From Sphaerosporella brunnea (Eukaryota; Ascomycota; Pezizomycetes; Pezizales; Pyronemataceae): a stretch of DNA of 64,000 nucleotides. The notes below the pieces were generated by a model. It saw nothing but the letters and a program-made list of their open reading frames with translations. It was not told the DNA's origin and did not search any database. Positions 41,447 through 50,476 of the stretch are shown in pieces (position 1 is the stretch's first letter; the number at the start of each line of letters is the position of its first letter). Position numbers and translations under genes: made by a program. The stretch lies in assembly GCA_008704415.1 (NCBI GenBank), contig VXIS01000208.1, forward strand, positions 21,916 through 85,915. Reading direction: 5' to 3'.

Positions 41447-43445
41447 CCCCTTCCCATTCCCGTTTTCCTTCTGCTTCTATTATCCGCACCCAGAGGGTTC
41501 AGGAGTCGTGCGTGATTTGGAGAGTATATTTTCCGACACCTTACCAGGGCCCCAAAACCACCGATGTCGGTGGGTGGGAACAACCTCGGCCGAGGTCGAA
41601 AGTACAACAGCGTTCCCAGCCCGAGCCACAACGTGGTTGTGTTCAATTAAACGGTGGGTGACAGTGGTCAAGAAGTTGTCCCCCTCACGACTTCTCATCG
41701 AAGGTCTGCCTCCCATAGTGCGGTCTCAGGATCGTGGTCCACAAGCCTGCTGCGATTGTCTGTTCCCCCCATGCGTCTCCGGGTGCAGTGGCGATATCTT
41801 CCGCGTTCTTCAGGATTGGGCAGACCAACTCTCTGTGAGCAGACTCGTGCTCTGCGGCGTCATCAGACGAATCTGGAATGGCTGGAGCGTGGACGTCTTC
41901 ATCTATCACCCAGTGGGCGGCCTCGTTCATGCCAGTGTGTCGAGGTGGTCATTTGAAATGGCGTCGACATTCCAGGCGCAGCCATGATCGTGATCACCAG
42001 CATCTGCAGTGGAGCTGGTCGTCTTCCTATCAGTGACCTTAACGTACAGCCCGCCAAAGCGCTTCGAAGCACAGCTTCACTCATTAACATTTACATCAGC
42101 CGGTGTATTGCCCATAGCGACGCTTGTCTGCCGTCGCTCCTCCGCAGGCTCTGCTACGACTTGGGGTAATGAAAACAGGGCCAGATGGGTGATTTCAGAT
42201 GGGCTCGGGGTTCGTTCCAGCGGCGCCTCATCAGCGGGTAGGAATACACGTTGGATTCACAGCCGCAACAAAGCCATGGGTGCTGTTCATCGAGGCTTCA
42301 CTGACGATCACTCAGGCGCAACACAGTCGTCGCTTTAAAAAGGAAATCTGCTCCTTGCAGCGCTCCATGAGTAGCGGCACTCGGGTGTGCACGAGACTCT
42401 TCCGTTCTTGCTGAAGCTCGCGACATCCGCTGTTTGCGCACGGGGTCCGAGACTCAGGAGTGCGAACAGCTGCATTGCGAGCAAACACGAAGGCTCAGTC
42501 ACGATCAGAGGAAACGACGGAAAAACAACACGGTGAAAACGGCGCAGCATCGCTGTTCCATCCTTGCGCCGTGACAGTACGCCCGGTGGACCAGAAGAGA
42601 GGAGAATGGCGATGGAGGTTATCGATACTCAGGTGCAGCGATGGGTCCTCCGAATCTCGACCAACGTGTCCGTCGTTTGCTGACCAATCGCTGTCTACCG
42701 TGGGTCTCGGTTTGCATGGCGTGTTCTAGCGGCAGTATGTTCAATCCAGACGACCGACTTCCCCGGCTGCGCTCGATACCGTAGATCGGCGTCAACGTAA
42801 GGTCTCCATCGTATCAGGAACGTCCGCAGCCCGGTGAACAAAGGGAAACGTTGTGACAGTGGCCTTGCAGAAAGTAACGCAGGGCCAAGGAGACGTCAGG
42901 ATTATCGATACAGTGGGAGTGGGTATTTGCCTCTCCGGCACGACCTGTTTGACACAATGTGATGTGGTAGTGGCCCCGAACGGATGTCCGGGATGTGGAG
43001 CATCGGCGATGAAAACCCAACTAAGATCATGATTCCAATCGCCGCACAGACCGGTCATCTTCCCCTATGCCTTTGGTTGAACTCGATTCAACAACTCAAC
43101 TCGCCATTCTGCGGCACCACCGAGGGCGAGCAACAGGCCTGGCGCTGGGTAGGACTCCGATAGACTGCGCTGCGCAGCGTGCAGCTCATTGCCTGCGACG
43201 GTATCGGAATTTCCGCGTCGACTGTGCGCGGTGGCGGCAGAGTTCAAAGCGAAGTACGCCGTTGTGCAGTGCTATCCCGCTTCTCAAGAACCGTTCCGAA
43301 CATGGGACGCTCTTTGCAGGCGAACCCAGCAGTGCCAAAACCGCATCTATCCGCAGGTGCACTGCTCCATGTAACGATGGGTACGTACCCAGCCACCTGC
43401 AGCATCCACATCCCGGGAAGGATATTGCACGTATTGCGTCTCGTC
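41447..43445. other. No firmly supported gene
   Basis: A minus-strand frame at 41930-41685 (MNEAAHWVIDEDVHAPAIPD) and a plus-strand frame at 42460-42729 are mildly protein-like. Neither has splice partners or a domain. Confidence 0.35.
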
Positions 43446-44389
43446 CACGGCTGTCAATAGTCCGGCCGCCCGCCAGGTCCAACCGGGCCCCACGGAGTGG
43501 GTCAGGTCGGGCCGATGATGCGGAAAGCCGGATAGGTTCGGGCCGGTGTCACAAAGGCCTGGATATCTGATGGGTTGCCTGCCGGCGCCGGGTACCCTTG
43601 GTCAAACTCGGTTCGGTCAATATCTAATGGGTTCCCTGCCGGCACCGGGCACCCCTGGTCAAGATCGGTTGGGTCAGCGGGCCTAACTCAGTGCCACCAA
43701 AAGCGCTGAGCGCTGGGTGCTTGTTCCGCAGGAATTGGCGAGTCCCCAAGTCGATGCATTTCAGCAACTCCATGTTGAGGGATTCGCCGGCATGCAAGAC
43801 TTCTGAATCAAGGCCATGGACCAAGGGTCCAGTGGTCCGTTTGGACGAGACCTCGCACGCATGGGTGTTGAATTTGACGCAATTCCTGCAATGTCTGCGC
43901 AAGTAGAAAGTGTGTTCAGCGGGTGAGACGCTCCTCTGAACCCAGATCAGAGCATCGCTAACAGCTCCCCGCGTACGGAGCAGACGACGTCGTTGGGAGA
44001 TGATGCCCTGGAAGCCATGGAATGGCTGAAGTCCAGGGCGAGGGAAGGTCTTGTCTATGAGGCGGGTTCACAGATTCCTCAGGTCGAGCGCATGCTCAGT
44101 GAAGTGACTTGGAACACCAGGCGGCGGAGATTGATGGTTAGGGGCTTCACGTTGGATCTGTATCTCACTTTCGTTTTCGTTTACTTGATGTCACTGTAAG
44201 CAAACACAGTACCCATGGCTGGCGCCCGCTGTGCGCCGGATGTTCACCGGGCCTGATGGGCACCTTCAGTCACCTGCGTCCCGTGCAAAATTGCGTGGTC
44301 CAAATGGGCCGTAAGTGTCAAAGCCCGTTTGAATCAAACGGGTTCAGGCCTCCTCCAAAGCCGGACTGGGCGGACTGTTGACAGCCCTG
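43446..44389 (+). mobile_element. hAT-family copy C (944 bp), internally deleted
   Basis: The left end CACGGCTGTCAATAGTCCGG and right end ACTGTTGACAGCCCTG are inverted. The flanking 8-mers GTCTCGTC and CACTCGAC agree at 5 of 8 positions, consistent with an aged target duplication. Near 43860-43925 it keeps GVEFDAIPAMSAQVESVFSG, the start of the hAT dimerisation segment, then a GTGAGA donor at the conserved intron position. The last-exon remnant includes LGDDALEAMEWLKSRAREGL. The subterminal palindrome is at 44324-44342. Confidence 0.8.
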
Positions 44390-44854
44390 CACTCGACTTG
44401 TTAATGTTGGGTTAATCAAGCTAGCGACGACGACACCCGCTCCCAGCGCCCGGTGGTAGGTTGATGTACCTACCACTGTTTTCTCACGTACAGTTCATGC
44501 AGCTTTCAACCTGCTCGGAGGCTGGCTCAGCAACGCATGAATTAATGTTTGTCACAACGGAGGATATGCGAAACGCCCTGACGCACACGCTGTTGCCTGC
44601 CTTCATGTACCGCAGTCCCTGCCACGGTACAAATAGAAGTTTCCTATCTTCGTGCCGCCTGGGTGGTGGTTGAGACACGCCGAGCCGAGCCCAGCAATGA
44701 GGAAGACTCGAGTGTTGAATTTGCGCTCTTTAAGCCCAGCGGAGTCTGCCCATCTAGAGCTTTGGCTCCAACTCATGATGTTCGAGCAGGTGAATAAGAG
44801 GTTCAACAAAGCATCATTGGGGACGTCGTTATCTATCCCTGACAAGCTGTTGGT
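44390..44854. other. No supported gene
   Basis: Only short frames; no repeats noted. Confidence 0.4.
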
Positions 44855-45075
44855 GTGCCGTTTACCGGTGGCGTTTACCAGTGGGGTTTTCCAGAGGCTC
44901 AAACCAACCCACCGCCTCCTCAACCCCGACCCGCTATCTCCTTACTTTACTCTACTGCGCAGTGTTTCACACGCCTACGCCCTGGCTGCAATGTACGTAT
45001 GACTTTACGTTAATTGACACGATACCAATGACTCCACGCCGTGTGGTCACCACACGGATGTTCACTAGTACATCC
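44855..45075 (+). repeat. Dispersed repeat family R, second copy with palindrome
   Basis: The 44958-45075 part matches 15183-15300, with the same perfect palindrome (arms CCGTGTGGT and ACCACACGG) at 45039-45057 followed by TGTTCACTAGTA. Upstream GGTGGCGTTTACCAGTGG resembles the left part of the copy at 14205. Confidence 0.65.
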
Positions 45076-46106
45076 TCCACAGATCTGGTCCAGAATCAAA
45101 GCCTTCTATCTCAGCTTCCTGGTCATTGTCCATGCACTCGGCTTCTGCCTCGTGCGGGTGCTGCTGGGCATCACCATGGCCACCATCGCCAACACCTTGG
45201 GCAATATCCCCGCGTCCGCTCCGGTCCCATAGATACACCCCCACGGCCACTAGCTTTTATTCTTCGTCTGTGTACAGGTCTCGTTACCAGGCCCCCCGAT
45301 TTCCCTCAAGATGATGCGGCGTGCATAAAGCATGACTTCAAAATTGGATATTTGGAGCCCACAGAGGTCGCACTCCGGCAGCTTGGTGGTGCGTATGTGG
45401 GACGCCTCACAGCCAGTCTGTGGCAACCACAAAACAGCGGTCAGGGTGGAAATTAACCAGCTTCCCGCTGCTCCTCTGATTTACCGGTGGGATTTCATCA
45501 GCGGCGGGATCTGGTGCCGACATGGTTGGGCAATACGGGTGGCGTCGCCGATTTCAGGAAGCGGAAGTAGTGCGAACTGTGGTTAGAAAAGAGGTAGTTC
45601 TCCGGATACTTGGCGCTCGCATTGATAGAATTCCACGGAATCTTCTGGATCAACCACACTTTTTATCTCCCCCCACCGCCGGAGGGATGTCCGCCTACCT
45701 AGCTAGCTGTAACAAAAGGCTCGAGTGTTGATTATCGAATAAAGGATCACGCGCGTAGCAGCCCGGTCCTCTACGACATCTGGGAACAACGGGACTGGAA
45801 GCCCGGTAGATGCGCTGCAGGCGCTGCAGACGCCTGTTCTGATGGCTGCACGTCATCATTTTCCGTTACGTACAACCAACGACAAACAACAAACAACCAA
45901 CTACAAGCGTCGCCGCGGCGCCACGAAATATCGGCCTTATAGGCCATGGTCATATGAAGTTACAGGCATATATCTGTACCTACGTCCAACGGGCGAGACG
46001 TCCAGATGCATTCACATCGATATATCTGTATCCAGGTGCAACTGGCAATTGTCCGTCCTGAGCGGCGCCTGGCGGATGTCCTTATTATTTGTACTCGGGA
46101 CCGGAC
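45076..46106. other. Upstream region of the 46.2-kb gene; no gene seen
   Basis: A frame at about 45080-45230 has a hydrophobic stretch (FYLSFLVIVHALGFCLVRVL) but no context supports it. The last few hundred bases are presumably promoter. Confidence 0.35.
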
Positions 46107-46115
46107 TATAAAAGG
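46107..46115 (+). promoter_or_regulatory. TATA box of the five-exon gene
   Basis: TATAAAAGG lies 103 bases before the ATG at 46210, a normal distance for a fungal TATA promoter with a short leader. Confidence 0.6.
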
Positions 46116-46209
46116 ATTAGATTACTCCAGGCGGACTTTCCCCTCGCACCGCCGCACACTATCACCACAGAGCTGAGCATACACGATTTCCACAAGCCCC
46201 GCCAACAAC

Positions 46210-47218
46210 ATGCCCACTATGCCGGAGGAGTACAACGTGCACGATGACCCCCTGCAGCCCTCCGAGGCTGCTGCGCGGATGGTGTTTGATTGGCTGTTCG
46301 ACTTCGGACCCGGTCAGTCCGCCCATAGCAACTCATCTGGCGGCTTTTCCTAACATTTATCACAGCTGGCACCTCGACCACGAACGATAGCTCTTTTTCC
46401 CTACAGTACGCCGGCGAGGAGAGCGGCGCGGACTCGCAAACTACCGAGGCCGCTGAGCCGCATTGGTATTCCATGGTCGGTGCTTGTAAGTAAACCCCAA
46501 GCAGCCCATGTGTACCCCAATAATCATTCTCCAGGCGTTTTCTGCACCAGACAGTTGGATCTGAACCCCAAGCAGGCTAAGTGCACGGCCGGTACGAGTG
46601 AGTATCACAGTACGCAACATCATCTGACGAGGTCCTTAGCTAACGCCGTGCAGCTACACGTGATATGAAAGCTATACACCATGGCTGCAGAGTTAAACCT
46701 GTTTGCGCCCAAGGACAGAAGGGGCCCATTGTTCACACCTCTCAGGCAATTGATCAGGTTGACCTGCGAGCCATCTGGGAACGTGCAGCCTCCGAATGCC
46801 GCGCAACGGGCCATTCCCGTGAGGAGGCAGCTCCCGTTGCAGGCCCGGGTACGGATCAAGGGATGAAATATCGATTTAACCCAGTGGCCACCCACTTTAA
46901 TCCCAGTAAGATCAGATCCAGAAGCTTCAAATTCAACCCCGAGGCACCCGAATTTTCGCCCGATAAATTCCACAACTTGGTACGCCGATGGTCCTGTGGA
47001 GAGAATGTTGTAGGCGTGATACTGACAATGCTATACAGGAATACCTGAACAAGGCTGTAGAAGAGACACGCAGAGCGAGCGCACAGGCGCCACGGGGTTC
47101 CATAGAGAAGCGAAACGCGGAGATACGATGCATTGCGGCCTTAAAGAAACGCAGCCGCTATCTCATTGCCGAGCGCACTCGGCAGCAGGAGCAACATGCG
47201 GACGACTGGGATGCCTGA
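46210..47218 (+). CDS. Five-exon gene, novel 263-aa protein
   Basis: Exons: 46210-46312, 46366-46485, 46535-46597, 46654-46979, 47039-47218. The four introns are 53, 49, 56 and 59 bp. Donors are GTCAGT, GTAAGT, GTGAGT and GTACGC; acceptors are CACAG, TCCAG, TGCAG and ATACAG; branch sites CCTAAC, GCTAAC and CTGAC are visible. Every junction keeps the frame and the five exons give 264 codons including the stop. The ATG has an A at -3 and a TATA box 103 bases upstream. The protein has an acidic N-terminus, a small Cys/His cluster around residues 75-105 (CVFC, then Cys, then HHGC), a middle with FNP repeats (KYRFNPVATHFNPSK, FKFNPEAPEF) and a charged helical C-terminus (EYLNKAVEETRRASAQA). No family is recognised; zinc binding is a guess. 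Confidence 0.8.
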
Positions 47219-47393
47219 AGGGCCATATTGTGTTGCCAGTGCCCAGGGCGTTTGTCAGATTTCGGCAGATCGTGTTCGGATTCTGCCATTTTGGGAAGGC
47301 TGCTTGTTGTGCTCTTGCTATTTTGTTGCTGTTTCATCCTCTGGAAATAGGGTGCTGTATTTTCTATAAATCCATTTGACTTGGTATTTCACG

Positions 47394-47940
47394 CTGAAAA
47401 AGCCATTCTGGACGCAGGCTGGACCACGGAATTCCGCTGGACGGTTAACCCTAAGGCCACAAGGACGTCCCCGGCAACGAGCAAGCCGACCGACTCGCCA
47501 AGGCCGCCGCCAGCAGCCAACCTCCGTCCGAGACCCCCGAGGTGATCGCCACCACGTCGCTCGCCTACATCGCCAGAGCCGGCACGTCGGCCAAGCGACA
47601 AGACCGCGACCGATGGCTTGTCGAGCACGTCCAACCGAAGAGCTACTACAAAATGCCCAAATGCAACAGGACCGCTTTCAGGACCAACAAAGCCGTGGTA
47701 GCGCGGTTCTTTCCACTGCGGCTCCAAAAAGCTCCGACGGCCCCCTACTTGCATCGGACCGGGCGCTGCGCGGACGATAAGTGCTGGTACAGCCAGCAAA
47801 AACCGCCGCAGACCTGGAACCACCTCTTCAAGACATGCCGACGATGGCGAAGCGAGAAAATGACCCTATCGCCCAGGAGTCTCGCGACGGGGCCAAGCGG
47901 AGGCGGAAGACCAATACGGCGGTGAGGGACCTGCTGGTGG
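47394..47940 (+). pseudogene. LINE 3' end: RNase H end and zinc-binding tail
   Basis: It begins with the last part of RNase H (AGWTTEFRW, then KDVPGNEQADRLAKAAA in a second frame). It continues in one frame through AKRQDRDRWLVEHVQPKSYY and TAFRTNKAVVARFFPLRLQK to CADDKCWYSQQKPPQTWNHL plus FKTCRRW, the Cys/His tail of Tad1-like LINEs. It is 5'-truncated before the catalytic residues. It ends where the iteron/hairpin element begins. Confidence 0.75.
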
Positions 47941-47999
47941 ACGGGCGCCGCATAGAAGCGGTAATGGCCTTCTCGAGCATCACGAGCGTGGGTATGGAG

Positions 48000-48685
48000 A
48001 CGTCATACTTTCACCCGGCGTTATTCCCACCAGGTTGTTCTCGATGTGTGTTTCAGCACTCACTTTCGCGGGTGATGTTGAATATTCTTAGTCTCGAGCT
48101 AAGAATATTTTTCTTGCTGTACGCTAGGTGACGGGTCTGTGCTGGGCCTAGTGACAGCGCATCTCATTGATTGGTGCTCTGCGGGAAAAGGCTTCTTCAC
48201 TTGACGTCACTTGTTCACCCGACATTATTCCGGCACCAGATGTCATTTTTTCACCATACGTGATTCGTTCACCAGACGTTATTCGTTGACCAGGCATCAT
48301 TTGCAACAGGTTCTTCTCAATGTTGGTTTCAGCACTCACTTGCACAAGTGATGTTGAATATTCTTAGTCTCGAGCTAGGAATATATTTCTTGCATGACGT
48401 CACTCGTTCACGCGACATTATCCCGTCACCAGGTGTGATTTATTCACCATTCGTGATTGGTTCACCGGACATCATTGGTTCACCAGACGTCATTCACAAC
48501 GAGTTCTTCTTGATGTTTTGTTCAGTACTCACTTGCGCCGGTGATGTGGATTATTCTTAGTCTTGAGCTAAGAATATTTTTCTTGCTGTACGTACGCTAG
48601 CTGACGGGTCTTTGCCGGCCCTGGTGACAGCCCATCTCATTGATTGGTGCTCTGCGGAGAAGGCTTCTACCCAAGAGAAGTTGAA
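48000..48685 (+). mobile_element. Iteron/hairpin element, three tandem modules
   Basis: Three hairpins with 11-bp arms (AATATTCTTAG and CTAAGAATATT, at most one mismatch in an arm) lie at 48081-48109, 48357-48385 and 48550-48578, each followed by a T-rich TTTCTTG. Between them are two arrays of five 18-bp iterons (48204-48293 and 48397-48486). Corresponding positions of the two arrays carry the same variants, so whole modules were duplicated. Each module also has GTTTCAGCACTCACTT before and CTAGGTGACGGGTC, then CATCTCATTGATTGGTGC, after the hairpin. No coding capacity, no TIRs. Confidence 0.85.
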
Positions 48686-49421
48686 TGAACACCGGTTGCC
48701 TTCAGTGGCCCGAATGGCCAGGAATCACGTCGCTATCTGCGCTGGATGTGCTCCATGTGAACAGCTCTTCTCTGTGCAAGTCTGCACACCACGGAGCCGC
48801 TCCGGTGTTGTGCGAATCCTCTAGCGCAGATCGCGAGAATTTTAGCGCTGGATATATGACGACCCGGCTCATGTTCAGGTCGCAGCCCGAGAAAGTGTGA
48901 ACGTTCCGTGTTCAGCTGGTGAGGGTGCGGGGAGTGATAGCAATCATGACGCCCGGCAGGGTGCAACCTCCGCATCCGAGGCTGCTCTGAACTGCTCGTC
49001 AGGGATGTTAGAAGTCTTACATTGATCGAGACGGATCGAAAACGCATATACAATGTACATCACACCCAAACGCGTTCCGTCTGTCCTATATTTTCTCTCC
49101 ACTGTGGGACAGCTCAAGCCCACAAGCCGAGCCCGGAATCCACACGAGCTGACTCGATCTCAACCCCTGGCTGGAGTCGAGCCGGTTCGTGTCCATCACT
49201 ACCCCACATAGGCGGTGAAGAGGGATCCATGGCATGTTCTGAGCAAGCTTCATTATTCCTGCCATCACCGGAAGTCATTGCTCTCGCATGGGTAAAGTAC
49301 ATGTCTCCCACACGCAGGCCTGAATTTCGTAGTACAAGTATTGAAGTGGAAGCTTCTGTTGCTGTATCGGATCAGTCGGCACGGGAGGACCCCCGGTCGC
49401 CAGGTGTGCTTGGACGCCGGG
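48686..49421. other. Left flank of the gypsy element; no supported gene
   Basis: A frame at 49200-49421 is open up to the insertion point (for example EVIALAWVKYMSPTRRPEF) and may be part of an interrupted gene. It could not be joined to a recognisable exon on the right flank. Confidence 0.35.
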
Positions 49422-50439
49422 TGTTACACCCACCTCCCACAGTACCATTTCTGGCACCCCCTTACGAGTTATGCCTACATTACCTTAAGGGTTACATAAC
49501 GGTTTATTGACGGTGATGATTATCAACAGTGAGGCTGTATAATCATCTATAAGTCCACTCTATTAGGTAGTGTCCTAAGAGTTACAAGACTTACGTCATA
49601 ATGGCGATGGTGAAGTTAGTTGCCGGTTCCCATAGAAAAATAGTTTTTTCCAGGGTACAAAATAACTCACCATTCGTGCGCATACAAATGAATAATGACA
49701 ACTGTGTTGGTCTAACACCTTGCGGTTGTCACAGGTTATTCACTGTGAGTTATATGGCAAAAAGTGGTTAGTTGCCGATTCCCATAGAAAAATAGTTTTT
49801 TCCAGGGTACAAAATAACTCACATCACGTTGCGCCCGACCGTTATACCGGAACGTACCCGGTGGGTATATGAGGGGAGCACCTGTGACAAGACTTGATAA
49901 GTACCAAAGTCACTTCGGTAATTGGTCATCACGTCATAGCTACTGCGGCACTTCAATAGGGCATTCTAGGCATCAAAGCTTACGCGTTCAATCACGCCAT
50001 AGCTGCAGAAGAGTGTCCGAGTTGGAGTGGGGGTTATCTATAATCCCTGGCTAGTCAAAGAAGCTCGGTACCCTTACGTGGCAATCGGGGCAATTGTTCG
50101 TCCGAGGATTGGAAATCAACTTTGAGGCTCAAAGGCGAATCCGTCAGGATATAACCCGCGAGATTTCTCTCGAGTTGAGAGACGACCAGAGTTAGCAGAC
50201 ATCATCGTTAGGATATTGTGAGGTTCAGCCTTAACAATATTGTCGTTTACACAATCTATATTCGTTTCGAAATCTTTATCCTATTTTCTCTTCGGTACGA
50301 ATATACTCGTACCATTAGCGAATCTTTACCGATCCCGTATCTGAAAGCTCTTCGCCCAACAAGTGTCTTTTCCTTAGAAAAGGATTACTGTTTGGCCTAT
50401 CTTCCTTGTACGCGGTTTAGTGAACCTAGTGGTTTTACA
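49422..50439 (+). repeat. 5' LTR of the gypsy element
   Basis: 1018 bp, TG...CA ends, bounded on the left by the CCGGG duplication. Short frames inside occur identically in both LTRs and are not genes. The GTG-initiated extension of the gag frame starts within its last 20 bases. Confidence 0.95.
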
Positions 50440-50460
50440 GTATATTGTTAGCGATATACC
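50440..50460 (+). promoter_or_regulatory. Primer-binding region after the 5' LTR
   Basis: The 21 bases after the LTR do not resemble the usual tRNA 3'-end complement. They contain a short inverted repeat (GTATAT...ATATAC). ATATTGTTA at 50442-50450 is the complement of TAACAATAT at 50232-50240 inside the LTR, which would fit a self-primed mechanism as known in Tf1/sushi elements; this is inference. Confidence 0.35.
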
Positions 50461-50476
50461 TCACGATATCGCAAAC

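Noticed and set aside
49869..50054. 61-aa frame in the gypsy LTR
   Set aside because: Present identically in the other LTR (57665-57850); a by-product of LTR sequence.
50420..50476. Upstream extension of gag into the LTR
   Set aside because: There is no ATG before 50477; the extension overlaps the LTR end and the primer-binding region.
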